From positions 103,003 through 167,002 of the forward strand of contig NZ_STGE01000056.1 in the NCBI RefSeq assembly GCF_005222675.1: a DNA stretch of 64,000 nt, given 5' to 3'. The translations under genes and the position numbers were made by a program. The notes under the pieces were generated by a model, which had not been told where the DNA came from, searched no databases, and saw only the letters and a program-made list of their open reading frames with translations. Positions within the stretch are counted from its first letter, which is position 1; every line of letters begins with the position of its first letter. Source of the DNA: Mycolicibacterium sp. CR10 (GTDB taxonomy: Bacteria; Actinomycetota; Actinomycetes; Mycobacteriales; Mycobacteriaceae). Below are positions 53,981 through 64,000 of the stretch, one piece after another.

Positions 53981-55234
53981 TCACTTCTCGAGCTGGTCGG
54001 GTTGTTGGAGCAGTTCGTTGATCGCGGCGAGGAACAGCGCGCCCCGATGGCCGTCGCTGGCACGGTGATCGGCGGCCAGTGTCGCCTGCACCGTGGTGGC
54101 GATCCGGATGCCGCCGTCGATGGCACGCACCTGTGGCGTCGGCGTACCGAACCCGACGAGCGCGACCTGTGGCGGATAGATCACCCCGAACACGGCGTCG
54201 ACGCCCTGATCCCCCAGGCTGGTCACGGTGATGGTGGGATCGGACATCTCCGAACTGCGCAGCGAGAACGCCCGGGCGCGAGCCACCAGGTCCGTGAGGT
54301 CACCCATCAATTCGTCGAGGCTCTTGTCGGCGACGTCGTGGATCGCCGGTGCCACCAGCCCGCCTCCCCGCAGCGAGATGGCGACACCGACATGCACCTG
54401 TGCCGCCGGTTCGAATCCGTCCTCTCGCCAGAAGCCGCTGAACTCGCCGAAACGTTGCGCGGCCAGTGCGACAGCCTTGAGTTGCAGCACGGTGGGCAGC
54501 ACTCGCTCGGTGATGGAGCGCGTCGCATTGCGGTCAGCGAGCCAGGTCAGCGCCGGCTCCAGCAGGATCTCGTCGGCGAGGTAGTAGTGCGGAATCTCGC
54601 GCTTCGACCGACTCATCGCCGCCGCGATGGACTTGCGCATCTCGGCGCCCCGCTTGGCGGCAAGCTCCTTGGGTGACAGCTTCGCCGGTTGTGCTGCAAC
54701 GGTTTTCGGGGCTTCGGGTGCGGCTGCCTCGATATGGGCCGCGGCATGCTCGACATCGTTGATGGTGACAGCACCCTGCGGTCCGGTGCCGGTCACCTTC
54801 TCGACGTCGACGCTCAGCGACACGGCGACCCGACGGGCTGCGGGGGACACCCAGCGACGCCGGTGCTCGACAGACGGGGGTGCGACGACCGAGACCGCTT
54901 CGACGACGGGAGTCTCTTCGACGACGGGGGGCTCTTCGACGACGGGGGGCACCGGAATCACCGCAGGCTGAGTCACGGGTGGGGATTCTGCGGTCTCCCC
55001 CGGTTCGGTCAACCGCGCCAATGGGGCTCCCACCTGAACGGTTTGGCCGATCGGCACGAGCAACTCATGGACAGTGCCCTCGACCCAACATTCGATCTCC
55101 ACTGCGGCCTTGGTGGTTTCGACCACAGCGACGACCTGCCCGCGGCTCACAGGATCACCGGGCTTGACCAGCCACTCGTTCAGCGTGCCTTCATCCATGT
55201 CCGCGCCGAGCGCCGGCATCGTGAACTCGATCAT
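53981..55234 (-). CDS. 2-oxoacid dehydrogenase E2 (dihydrolipoyl acyltransferase)
   Basis: 417 residues from ATG at 55234. One lipoyl domain at about 1-80 (IEFTMPALGADMDEGTLNEW; lipoyl Lys in VVETTKAAVEIECWVEG). A hinge with PVVEE-type repeats follows at about 95-125, then a peripheral-subunit-binding domain (SPAARRVAVSLSVDVEKVTG, TGPQGAVTINDVEH) at about 130-170. The catalytic core at about 185-417 ends in AADHRASDGHRGALFLAA, with the DHR-x-SDG active site. It transfers acyl groups from E1 to CoA. Overlaps E1beta by four bases. No E3 (lipoamide dehydrogenase) gene is in the operon. Confidence 0.95.
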   Translation of the reverse strand: MIEFTMPALGADMDEGTLNEWLVKPGDPVSRGQVVAVVETTKAAVEIECWVEGTVHELLVPIGQTVQVGAPLARLTEPGETAESPPVTQPAVIPVPPVVEEPPVVEETPVVEAVSVVAPPSVEHRRRWVSPAARRVAVSLSVDVEKVTGTGPQGAVTINDVEHAAAHIEAAAPEAPKTVAAQPAKLSPKELAAKRGAEMRKSIAAAMSRSKREIPHYYLADEILLEPALTWLADRNATRSITERVLPTVLQLKAVALAAQRFGEFSGFWREDGFEPAAQVHVGVAISLRGGGLVAPAIHDVADKSLDELMGDLTDLVARARAFSLRSSEMSDPTITVTSLGDQGVDAVFGVIYPPQVALVGFGTPTPQVRAIDGGIRIATTVQATLAADHRASDGHRGALFLAAINELLQQPDQLEK

Positions 55235-56211
55235 GTCCTGTCCCCGAACAGAGTTCGCACTGCCGCAACGATCGTGTCCTGCTGCGGCAGCGCCGCAGCC
55301 TCCAGGTGCTTGGCGTACGGGATCGGCACCTCGGCACTGCACACCCTGGCGATGGGGGCGTCGAGGTCGAAGAACGCGTTCTCGAAGATCTGGGCGCTGA
55401 TCTCTGCCGCCAAACTGCCTGTGCGCCAGGCCTCGTCGACCACGACCGCGCGATGCGTCCGACGGACGGATTCGACGAACGTTTCGGTATCGAGCGGACG
55501 CAGCGTCCGCAGGTCGACGACCTCGCACTCGATGCCCGACAGCGCCAATTCATCGGCCGCGTCGAGGACCTTGGGTAGGCAGCCGCCGTAGGTGATCACC
55601 GTGACATCGGATCCGCTGCGCCGAATCGCCGCCCGCGAGATGTCCACCGGGGTCAGGGATTCGACGTCCGTGGTGGCGTTGTAGAGCTGTACGTGCTCGA
55701 AGATGATCACCGGGTCCGGGTCGGCCAGCGCGGTGATCAGCATTCCGTAGGCATCCTCCACCGTCGCGGGCGCAAGCACCTTGATGCCGGGGATGTGCGC
55801 ATACCAACCCTCCAGGCTGTGGGAGTGCTGAGCGGCCAACTGCCGGCCGGCCCCGGTCGCCATCCGCACCACCAGCGGCACCGAGAACTGCCCACCGGAC
55901 ATGTGCCGCAACGCCGCGGCGGTGTTGACGATCTGGTCCAGCGCCAGCAGGCTGAAGTTGACCGTCATCACCTCGACGATGGGGCGCAACCCGCCCAGTG
56001 CGGCACCGATCCCGATACCCACGAAGCCCAGCTCCGACAGCGGGGTGTCGCGCACCCGCTCCGGTCCGAACTCCTCCAACAGGCCCTTGGACACCGCGTA
56101 GGTGCCCCCATACGCACCGACGTCCTCACCCATCAGCACCACGCGCTCATCGGCGAGCATGGCGTCCCGAATCGCATCATGCACCGCGGTGCGGTATGCC
56201 GTCTTGCTCAT
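55231..56211 (-). CDS. 2-oxoacid dehydrogenase E1 beta subunit
   Basis: 326 residues from ATG at 56211. TPP-dependent E1 of the alpha2beta2 type: RTAVHDAIRDAMLADERVVL, MGEDVGAYGGTYAVSKGLLE, TPLSELGFVGIGIGAALGGL, VVRMATGAGRQLAAQHSHSL with the active-site His, and the C-terminal transketolase domain (AAIRRSGSDVTVITYGG, PIARVCSAEVPIPYAKHLE). Whether the substrate is pyruvate, acetoin or a branched-chain 2-oxoacid is not decided by sequence; the acyl-CoA synthetase neighbour favours acetyl groups. Confidence 0.94.
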   Translation of the reverse strand: MSKTAYRTAVHDAIRDAMLADERVVLMGEDVGAYGGTYAVSKGLLEEFGPERVRDTPLSELGFVGIGIGAALGGLRPIVEVMTVNFSLLALDQIVNTAAALRHMSGGQFSVPLVVRMATGAGRQLAAQHSHSLEGWYAHIPGIKVLAPATVEDAYGMLITALADPDPVIIFEHVQLYNATTDVESLTPVDISRAAIRRSGSDVTVITYGGCLPKVLDAADELALSGIECEVVDLRTLRPLDTETFVESVRRTHRAVVVDEAWRTGSLAAEISAQIFENAFFDLDAPIARVCSAEVPIPYAKHLEAAALPQQDTIVAAVRTLFGDRT

Positions 56212-57184
56212 CGGAGCACCTCGGCCGCAGCGGGTGTCATCACGTCTCGGGTGAGGTCCTCTACGCCCTCCCACGTCCCGGCCTCGGCGTAGGCCACCGC
56301 ATCGGCCAGTTCCTCGTCGGCGGCGCGGCGGATCGCGGTGACGTCGTCGTCGGTGAGTGCGCCTTCGGCCACGCACCGTTCGGTGAAGGTGCGGATCGGA
56401 TCACGTTCGCGCCAGTGCTCGACTTCGGTCTTCTCGCGGTACAACTCGGGATCGAACATCGAATGCGGGCGAAAGCGGTACGTGCGGAACTCCAGGAAGA
56501 AAGGCCCACCGCCGTTGCGGACGTGGTACGCCGCCTGCTCGGCTGCGGCATGGCAGGCGAGGACGTCCATGCCGTCGACCGCCAACGCCGGTATCCGGTA
56601 GGACGCCGCCTTCGCGGTCATGTCGGTCTGCGACTGCTCCACCGCGATCGCCGTTCCCATCGCGTAATAGTTGTTCTCACAACAGAACAGCACCGGCAGC
56701 TGCCAGAGCTCGGCCAGATTCATCGACTCGTGGAAGGCGCCCTCGGCGACGGCGCCTTCGCCGAAGTAGCAGGCGGTCACCCGTTCTCTGCCCAGCTGCT
56801 TGTCGGCCAGCGCCAAACCCACTGCCAGCGGCAGGCCGCCGCCGACGATCGCGTTTCCGCCGTAGAAGCGGGTACGCGCGTCGAACAGGTGCATCGAGCC
56901 ACCGCGCCCGCGGGAGCAGCCCTCCTGTTTACCGAACATCTCGGCCATGATCTTGGTCATCGGGACACCCCGCAGCAGGGCGTGCGCGTGATCGCGGTAG
57001 GTGGCCACCACCGCGTCCTCGGCTTCCAACACCCGCAGGGATCCGGCGGCCACCGCCTCCTCGCCGACATACAGATGCAGGAAGCCGCGAATCTTGGCCG
57101 CGCTGTAGAGCTCGGCGCACTTCTCCTCCATCAGGCGCACCCGCACCATGTCCGACAACAGGGCGGACCAGAGCTCGCGGTCCA

Positions 57185-57188
<4 letters not shown>
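56208..57188 (-). CDS. 2-oxoacid dehydrogenase E1 alpha subunit
   Basis: 326 residues, ATG at 57188, overlapping the acyl-CoA synthetase stop by four bases. SDMVRVRLMEEKCAELYSAA, FLHLYVGEEAVAAGSLRVLE, SRGRGGSMHLFDARTRFYGG, and the TPP motif GEGAVAEGAFHESMNLAELW ... CENNYYAM are present. Fits the pyruvate/acetoin E1alpha family. It pairs with the downstream E1beta. Confidence 0.94.
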
Positions 57189-59017
<1,829 letters not shown>

Positions 59018-59107
59018 GGTGGCTCCTCTCCGGCAGTCGCTTGACCTCATCGTTTTCCAGACGCCGGGTCGGCGCTAGAGACATAGGTCACAACACCGTC
59101 GGGCGGG

Positions 59108-59160
59108 TGCCCCAAAGTCCTCGATCAGGTGCCGCTCGGCGGGAAGGGCCCAACGGCCCT
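59108..59160. promoter_or_regulatory. Candidate DosR-like boxes in the divergent spacer
   Basis: AGGGCC-CAAC-GGCCCT at 59145-59160 is a perfect palindrome. GTGCCCCAAAGTCCTCG at 59108-59124 (minus strand AGGACTTTGGGGC) resembles a DosR half-site GGGACTTT. Centres are about 37 bases apart, between divergent operons starting at 59017 and 59215. Sequence similarity is visible; control by DosR is inferred and needs testing. Confidence 0.35.
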
Positions 59161-59214
59161 ACACCGGCGCCCGGACGCGGCGCAGCATGGATACCGACGA
59201 GGAGGGAATGAGTC

Positions 59215-59679
59215 ATGAGTGGTTCCAATTTCGCCGCCGGCCCGGCCGCGGGTGAGTACAGCGTCGACCCGGAGAACCAGCTGGAGCCCGAGGACACGCT
59301 GATCGAGCGAGGTGGCGCCGACATCCTGGACGAGGGCTACTCACCGCCGGAACAACCCTATGGCCCGGGCGCTTTCGGCCCACCGGAAACCCTCGACCAA
59401 CGCCTCGCCGAAGAGGAGCCAGATCCGGCTTCACGGGTCAACGTGATGTTCGACGACGCCGAGCAGCAGCGCTCGGACGAGGCTGAGCGTGCCAGTGAGT
59501 TTCCGCCACGGGCGCAGGTCGGACAGATGCGGGCAGGCCGGCTGCTGGCCCCCGACCGGGGTTTCGGTGACGACACCGAGGCTGAACTGTTCGCTCAGGA
59601 CGTCGGGATCAACGGAGGCGCGGCCTCGGCCGAGGAGGCTGCCATGCACATCATCGAAGACGACGACGGGGACGTCTGA
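59215..59679 (+). CDS. DUF5709-type protein
   Basis: 154 residues, ATG at 59215, with GAGGAGGGAAT upstream. Low-complexity acidic protein with the DUF5709 signature: EDTLIERGGADILDEGYSPP, EQPYGPGAFGPPETLDQRLA, QVGQMRAGRLLAPDRGFGDD, and AELFAQDVGINGGAASAEEA. The repeated pattern of DILDEGYSPPERP and GRLVAPDEG is typical. Likely a soluble stress-related protein; function unknown. Its stop overlaps the next gene by one base. Confidence 0.9.
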   Translation: MSGSNFAAGPAAGEYSVDPENQLEPEDTLIERGGADILDEGYSPPEQPYGPGAFGPPETLDQRLAEEEPDPASRVNVMFDDAEQQRSDEAERASEFPPRAQVGQMRAGRLLAPDRGFGDDTEAELFAQDVGINGGAASAEEAAMHIIEDDDGDV

Positions 59680-59990
59680 TGGCACTGATGGTCGCCCGCC
59701 GCGACGGGCGTCGCATGCTCTGTGCTGCCGAGGGTGTCTTGGCCGTCCTGCGGCACTGCAGTCTCGACGACGCATTCGCCGACATAGTGGCCACGGCTCA
59801 GCGTCACAACATCGCACCTCTGCGGTTAGCCGAAGCCCTCGTCGCCAAGGCGCAATGCGACGCCAACCCGGGGACCGATCACCAAGCCCTCAGCGTGGTC
59901 GACATGGTGTGGGGTGAGCTGCTGAGGAGCGCTCTGTTGTTGACTGCCTGCCTCACTCCGGCCTCGGGAGCAGCGCTGGCCAGTCGGTAG
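59679..59990 (+). CDS. ANTAR-like small protein
   Basis: 103 residues, ATG overlapping the DUF5709 stop. The N-terminal 60 residues (AEGVLAVLRHCSLDDAFADI, VATAQRHNIAPLRLAEALVA) follow the ANTAR pattern: A-x-G-x-L, a C-x-x-D-E/D-A-F-type middle, then L-x-x-A-x-x-L-V. ANTAR domains bind RNA hairpins and antiterminate. The rest has a hydrophobic helix (WGELLRSALLLTACLTPASG). No sensor domain is fused, so it may act with another protein. Moderately sure of the family, unsure of target. Confidence 0.7.
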   Translation: MALMVARRDGRRMLCAAEGVLAVLRHCSLDDAFADIVATAQRHNIAPLRLAEALVAKAQCDANPGTDHQALSVVDMVWGELLRSALLLTACLTPASGAALASR

Positions 59991-60050
59991 AGGCATCGTC
60001 GGCAAACGTGACCCGATATCGGCTGGACATCGGGCGCATAATTGAACCCG

Positions 60051-61715
60051 ATGACAGGCCCTGCCGCTGCCCCCCGAAAACCAGTGATCCTGACCGTCGA
60101 CGACGACCCCGCGGTGTCCCGCGCCGTCGCCCGCGATCTGCGCAGGCACTACGGCGAGAAATACCGCATCGTGCGTGCGGAATCCGGTCCCGATGCCCTC
60201 GAGACGCTCAACGAGCTCAAGCTGCGTGGTGAGACGGTGGCGGTGTTCGTCGCCGACTACCGGATGCCCCAGATGAGTGGCATCGAGTTTCTCGAAGCGG
60301 CGATGGACATCTTCCCGATGGCGCGGCGGGTGCTGCTCACCGCCTATGCCGACACCCACGCCGCCATCGACGCCATCAACGTCGTCGACCTCGACCACTA
60401 CCTGCTCAAGCCGTGGGATCCACCGCAGGAGAAGCTCTACCCGGTGATCGACGCGCTGATCGAGGCCTGGCGCGCCACCGGCGACCACGCGATCCCGCAC
60501 ACCAAGATCATCGGGCACCCGTGGAATGCGCGGTCCTCCGAGGTTCGCGAGTTTCTGGCTCGAAACCGCTTGTACTACACCTGGTTTCGATCTGACGAGC
60601 CACGGGGCGCGCAGCTTCTGGAGGCGGCGGCTCTGGACGGGCTGACGCTGCCGGTGGTGATCACCGAACAGGGCGAGACGCTCGTCGACCCCACCGACGC
60701 CGAGCTGGCGGCGACGCTGGGGCTGACGACCACCCCGTCGGGCGACTTCTACGACCTGGTGGTCATCGGCGGCGGACCGGCAGGCCTGGCCGCAGCGGTC
60801 TACGGCGCCTCCGAAGGGCTCAAGACCGTGCTCATCGAGCGCACCGCCACCGGCGGTCAGGCCGGGCAGAGCTCGCGCATCGAGAACTACCTCGGCTTCC
60901 CGGACGGCCTGTCCGGGTCCCAGCTGGCCGAACGGGCCCGCAGACAGGCGGAGAAGTTCGACGCCGAGCTGATCACCGCCGCCGAGGTCACGCGCCTGGA
61001 GATCGACGGCAACGCCCGCACCGTCCACCTGTCCGACGGCCGGTCCATCGGCACCCGCGCGGTGATCCTGGCGATGGGCGTGGAGTACCGGCAGCTGTCA
61101 GCCGAGGGTTGCGACGGTCTCACCGGGGCCGGCGTGTACTACGGCGCGAACGCATCGGTGGCCGCCGAGTGCGACGACGACGAGGTCTACGTCATCGGTG
61201 GCGCCAACTCGGCGGGCCAGGCCGCGATGTTCCTGTCACGCACCGCGAAGTCCGTGACGATCGTCAGCAGGCGCACACTCGAGGATTCGATGTCGCACTA
61301 CCTGATTCAGCAGATCAGAGCGCAGGACAACATCAAGGAGCTCCCGAACACTGTCGTGCACGCCGTCAAGGGCGACGGGCATCTGGAGGGCATCTGCCTG
61401 GAGAACACCAAGACCGGCGAACGCGAGGAGTTCAGCTGCGGGCGGATGTTCATCTTCATCGGCGCCGAACCCCGCACCGAGTGGCTCGACGGCGTGGTGG
61501 TTCGCGACGACCACGGCTTCATCGTGGCCGGCCCGGACCTGCGGGACGTCAGCGGCTGGACCCTGGATCGGCCGCCCCACCACCTGGAATCCAGCGTGCC
61601 CGGGGTGTTCGTCGCCGGGGACGTACGCGCCGAATCCGCCAAGCGGGTAGCGGCGGCCGTTGGCGAAGGGTCGATGGCGGTCATGCTGGTGCACCGCTAT
61701 CTCGCCGAGACCTAG
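60051..61715 (+). CDS. Response-regulator / thioredoxin-reductase-like FAD oxidoreductase fusion
   Basis: 554 residues from ATG at 60051; an in-frame TTG at 60042 is possible. Residues about 10-130 are a receiver domain (ILTVDDDPAVSRAVARDLRR, phosphoacceptor Asp in VFVADYRMPQMSG, Lys in DHYLLKPWD). Residues about 150-225 look like a degenerate glutaredoxin fold without Cys (IIGHPWNARSSEVREFLARN). Residues about 230-554 are thioredoxin-reductase-like (VIGGGPAGLAAAVYGASEGL, GGQAGQSSRIENYLGFP, VIGGANSAGQAAMFLSRTAK, PGVFVAGDVRAESAKRVAAA). The redox CxxC is replaced: GVYYGANASVAAECDD stands where TrxR has CATC, so it is not a normal thioredoxin reductase. Kinases follow directly. Confidence 0.93.
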   Translation: MTGPAAAPRKPVILTVDDDPAVSRAVARDLRRHYGEKYRIVRAESGPDALETLNELKLRGETVAVFVADYRMPQMSGIEFLEAAMDIFPMARRVLLTAYADTHAAIDAINVVDLDHYLLKPWDPPQEKLYPVIDALIEAWRATGDHAIPHTKIIGHPWNARSSEVREFLARNRLYYTWFRSDEPRGAQLLEAAALDGLTLPVVITEQGETLVDPTDAELAATLGLTTTPSGDFYDLVVIGGGPAGLAAAVYGASEGLKTVLIERTATGGQAGQSSRIENYLGFPDGLSGSQLAERARRQAEKFDAELITAAEVTRLEIDGNARTVHLSDGRSIGTRAVILAMGVEYRQLSAEGCDGLTGAGVYYGANASVAAECDDDEVYVIGGANSAGQAAMFLSRTAKSVTIVSRRTLEDSMSHYLIQQIRAQDNIKELPNTVVHAVKGDGHLEGICLENTKTGEREEFSCGRMFIFIGAEPRTEWLDGVVVRDDHGFIVAGPDLRDVSGWTLDRPPHHLESSVPGVFVAGDVRAESAKRVAAAVGEGSMAVMLVHRYLAET

Positions 61716-61728
61716 GGGACGGCCCATC

Positions 61729-63171
61729 GTGACGACCGGAGCAGAGTGCGCCACCGACGAGCTGCGGACGCTGTTCCTGTTCGAGTCGCTGAGCGAGGAG
61801 CAACTGGACCGGCTGTGCCGCGGGGGAAGCGTCACGGTGTGCGAACCCGGGCCGCTGTTCGTCGAGGGCGAGCCCGCGACGTGCTTCTACATCCTGCTCG
61901 ACGGTGAGATCGCCTGCGCCAAGCGATCCGGTGGCATGGACATCGAGACGATCCGGACCAGCCAGCGCGGCACCTATTTCGGCGCCTGGTCGGCCTACCT
62001 CGAGGAGCCCCAGACCTACGAGACGTCCGGACGGGTCACGCAGCCGTCGCGGCTGTTCACGATCGACGCCGAGATCCTGGGTGGCTTTCTGCGCACGGAG
62101 TTCCCGATGGCGTGCCACTTCCTCAACGGGGCCACTCTGGGTCGGTTCAATCAGAACCGCATCGTCGGCCCGCACGATCGGCTCCTCCAACTGGCTCAGC
62201 TGACGGCAGGCCTGACCCACGAGCTCAACAACCCGGCGGCCGCTGCGGCCCGGGCCACCTCCGAGTTGCGCAGCAGGGTGGCCGGCCTGCGCAACAAGCT
62301 CGCGCTGCTCGCCGACGGGTCGATGAGCCTGGGTTCGATGCAGACCCTGGTCGACATCAGCAACGAGACCGCGGCCGCGTTGACCGTGGCGCACGAGCTG
62401 AGCCCGCTACAGAAGTCCGATCGCGAGGAGGCGATCGGTGAGTGGCTCGACGCGCGTGGCGTCGGCGACGCGTGGGACATCGCCCCGGTGTTCGCCGAGG
62501 CCGCTCTCGACGACGCCTGGCTCGATCGGGTGCACGCCGCGATGGCCGACACCGGCGGCTCGCTGGACCACGCAATGCGATGGCTGAGCTACACCGTCGA
62601 AACCGAACTGCTCATGAACGAGATCGCCGGCGCCACCGCACGGGTGTCGGCGCTGGTGACACAGGCCAAGCAGTACTCACAGCTCGACCGCGCGCCCTAC
62701 GACGTCGCCGACCTGCGGTCGCTTCTGACCGACACGCTGGCGATGCTGTCGCACAAACTGGGCTCGCAGATCACGGTGGTCCGCGACTTCGACGACACCG
62801 TGCCTCCCATCCCCTGCTGGCCCGCCGAGCTCAACCAGGTGTGGACCAACCTGGTCGACAACGCGGTGTCGGCCATCAAATCCGGGAACTCCAGCGGCAC
62901 GCTGACGGTGCGGACCCGCCGTCAGGGTGACTGCGCGCGCGTCGAAATCTGCGACGACGGCCCGGGGGTCCCCGAGGAGCTCAAACACCGGGTCTTCGAC
63001 CCCTTCTTCACCACCAAACCGATCGGCGAGGGCACCGGCCTCGGCCTGGATTTCGCCGCCAGGACGGTCGACAAACATCACGGCAGCCTGTGGGTGGAAT
63101 CCTCACCGGGCGATACGCGTTTCATAGCGTTGTTGCCGTTGGAAGCCCCGGTCCCAGAGGCCACCACCTAA
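61729..63171 (+). CDS. Cyclic-nucleotide-binding-domain histidine kinase
   Basis: 480 residues from GTG at 61729. The N-terminal cNMP-binding-like domain is at about 10-130 (LFLFESLSEEQLDRLCRGGS, CFYILLDGEIACAKRSGG). The dimerisation/phosphoacceptor region is at about 155-185, with the H-box TAGLTHELNNPAAAAARATS. The HATPase domain is at about 355-480 (VWTNLVDNAVSAIKSGNSSG as N-box; ICDDGPGVPEELKHR; PFFTTKPIGEGTGLGLDFAA as F/G2). It is soluble, with no membrane segment. The upstream receiver-oxidoreductase fusion is the likely partner, 13 bases away. Confidence 0.93.
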   Translation: MTTGAECATDELRTLFLFESLSEEQLDRLCRGGSVTVCEPGPLFVEGEPATCFYILLDGEIACAKRSGGMDIETIRTSQRGTYFGAWSAYLEEPQTYETSGRVTQPSRLFTIDAEILGGFLRTEFPMACHFLNGATLGRFNQNRIVGPHDRLLQLAQLTAGLTHELNNPAAAAARATSELRSRVAGLRNKLALLADGSMSLGSMQTLVDISNETAAALTVAHELSPLQKSDREEAIGEWLDARGVGDAWDIAPVFAEAALDDAWLDRVHAAMADTGGSLDHAMRWLSYTVETELLMNEIAGATARVSALVTQAKQYSQLDRAPYDVADLRSLLTDTLAMLSHKLGSQITVVRDFDDTVPPIPCWPAELNQVWTNLVDNAVSAIKSGNSSGTLTVRTRRQGDCARVEICDDGPGVPEELKHRVFDPFFTTKPIGEGTGLGLDFAARTVDKHHGSLWVESSPGDTRFIALLPLEAPVPEATT

Positions 63172-63188
63172 GGCTGGAAGGAATCCCC

Positions 63189-64000
63189 ATGGGCGAGAAG
63201 TGTCTGCCCGATGAGTTGCGCACCCTTTTCCTGTTCGAGGCGCTATCCGACACACAGCTGGAGACGCTGTGCGCCAACGGCCACATCGCGACCTTCGAAC
63301 CCGGCCCGATCCACACCGAGGGCGACCCTGCGACGTGCTTCTACGTGCTGATCGACGGCGAGCTGGTGATGTCCAAGCGCTCCGGCGGGGTCGACATCGA
63401 AACCAACCGGACCTCCCAGCGCGGGGTGTACTGCGGCGCCTGGTCGGCCTACATCCCCGGCGAGGAGCACGTCTATCAGGCGTCGGTGCGGGTGACGCGG
63501 CCGTCGCGGTTCTTCGTCCTCGACGCCAACGCCTTCGCTGACTTCATGCAGAACGAGTTCCCGATGGCGGTGCACCTGCTGGAGGGACACATGGTCGGCG
63601 GGCTGCGTCAGCGCCAGATCCTCGGGCAGCGGGAGAAGCTGCTGGCGCTGGGCCAGCTGTCGGCCGGCCTGACACATCAACTCAACAACCCCGCGGGAGC
63701 CACCGCGCGCGCGGTCGCCGACCTGCGGGAGGGCGTCGGCAAGATGCGCCACAAGCTCGCGATGCTGGCCGACGGGCAGTTCTCCCCCGCCGCGCTGAAG
63801 GTGCTCGTCAGCATCCAGGACGAGGTGGCCGAACAGGTGGCCAAGTCCAAGGCCCAGGAACTCTCGGCGCTGGAGACCTCCGACCGGGAAGACCAGATCG
63901 GCGACTGGCTCGAAGAGCACGGGATCGCGGCCGCCTGGGACTACGCCCCCACCTTCGTCGAGGCCGGCCTCGACGTCGACTGGCTGGAACGCGTGCAGGG
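63189..64000 (+). CDS. Cyclic-nucleotide-binding-domain histidine kinase, second copy (partial)
   Basis: The frame is open from ATG at 63189 to the window end (270 codons), so the ATPase domain is outside. The N-terminus (KCLPDELRTLFLFEALSDTQ, CFYVLIDGELVMSKRSGG) is a clear paralogue of the preceding kinase. The H-box reads SAGLTHQLNNPAGATARAVA: Gln replaces the usual Glu after the phosphoacceptor His (HELNNP in the first copy). That acidic residue normally helps phosphoryl transfer, so this copy may behave differently. It starts 17 bases after the first kinase and is probably cotranscribed. Confidence 0.9.
   Translation, partial: MGEKCLPDELRTLFLFEALSDTQLETLCANGHIATFEPGPIHTEGDPATCFYVLIDGELVMSKRSGGVDIETNRTSQRGVYCGAWSAYIPGEEHVYQASVRVTRPSRFFVLDANAFADFMQNEFPMAVHLLEGHMVGGLRQRQILGQREKLLALGQLSAGLTHQLNNPAGATARAVADLREGVGKMRHKLAMLADGQFSPAALKVLVSIQDEVAEQVAKSKAQELSALETSDREDQIGDWLEEHGIAAAWDYAPTFVEAGLDVDWLERVQ

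Overview
The window is high-GC DNA from a mycobacterium, most likely a fast-growing environmental Mycolicibacterium. The evidence is the gene content and order: groES/groEL1 with a His-rich GroEL tail, tsaD-rimI-tsaB-tsaE, alr, gadB, nnr, glmS, glmM, rplM-rpsI, a complete ESX-4 type VII secretion locus, three secreted cutinases, truA, and the rplQ-rpoA-rpsD-rpsK-rpsM-rpmJ-infA block. From memory this follows the M. tuberculosis groEL1-to-infA region, with extra genes inserted at several points.

Layout. (1) 1-5796, minus strand: the edge of an extracellular contractile injection system (eCIS; phage-tail-like) locus. It holds a very large tail-sheath protein cut off by the window edge, a repeat/beta-domain protein, a Pvc16-type (DUF4255) protein, a 76-residue protein and a SARP/BTAD-type regulator. 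The four structural-side genes are tightly coupled (4-base overlaps or a 12-base gap). This is the most unusual part of the window. (2) 5797-6538: about 740 bases without a convincing gene, a possible island junction. (3) 6539-8733: groEL1 and groES with a CIRCE operator and a 32-base palindromic terminator. (4) 8809-9310: a wrecked 13E12-type (DUF222/HNH) element. (5) 9307-17402, minus strand: one long run for NAD(P)HX repair, glutamate decarboxylase, alanine racemase, a hydrolase, the t6A tRNA-modification genes, RimI and a small membrane protein.

(6) 17434-25161: SnoaL-like protein, STAS protein, glmS, a hydrolase remnant, a dienelactone-hydrolase-like protein, two F420/flavin-type proteins, a TetR regulator divergent from an acyl-CoA dehydrogenase, and a frameshifted membrane protein. 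(7) 25163-30874: an Ala/Pro-rich and a WXG100-like protein, glmM, two tandem secreted paralogues, rpsI and rplM. (8) 31065-34062: aldehyde dehydrogenase and a GAF-type regulator lying between rplM and ESX-4. (9) 34168-43736: ESX-4 (esxT, esxU, a T7SS-associated protein, eccC4; divergently eccD4-mycP4; convergent eccB4). (10) 43780-47564: a CGNR regulator, an EamA exporter and three cutinases. (11) 47578-52272: truA and the ribosomal/RNA polymerase genes. (12) 52472-53684: two SRPBCC-type proteins.

(13) 53722-59017, minus strand: an acyl-CoA synthetase, E1alpha, E1beta, E2 and acyl carrier protein operon, divergent from (14) 59215-64000, plus strand: DUF5709 and ANTAR-like proteins, a response-regulator/thioredoxin-reductase-like fusion and two cyclic-nucleotide-domain histidine kinases, the last cut by the window edge. 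The 59051-59214 spacer carries palindromes resembling DosR boxes, so regions 13 and 14 may form a redox/hypoxia-responsive module; this is inference.

No tRNA, rRNA, CRISPR array or intact insertion sequence was recognised.
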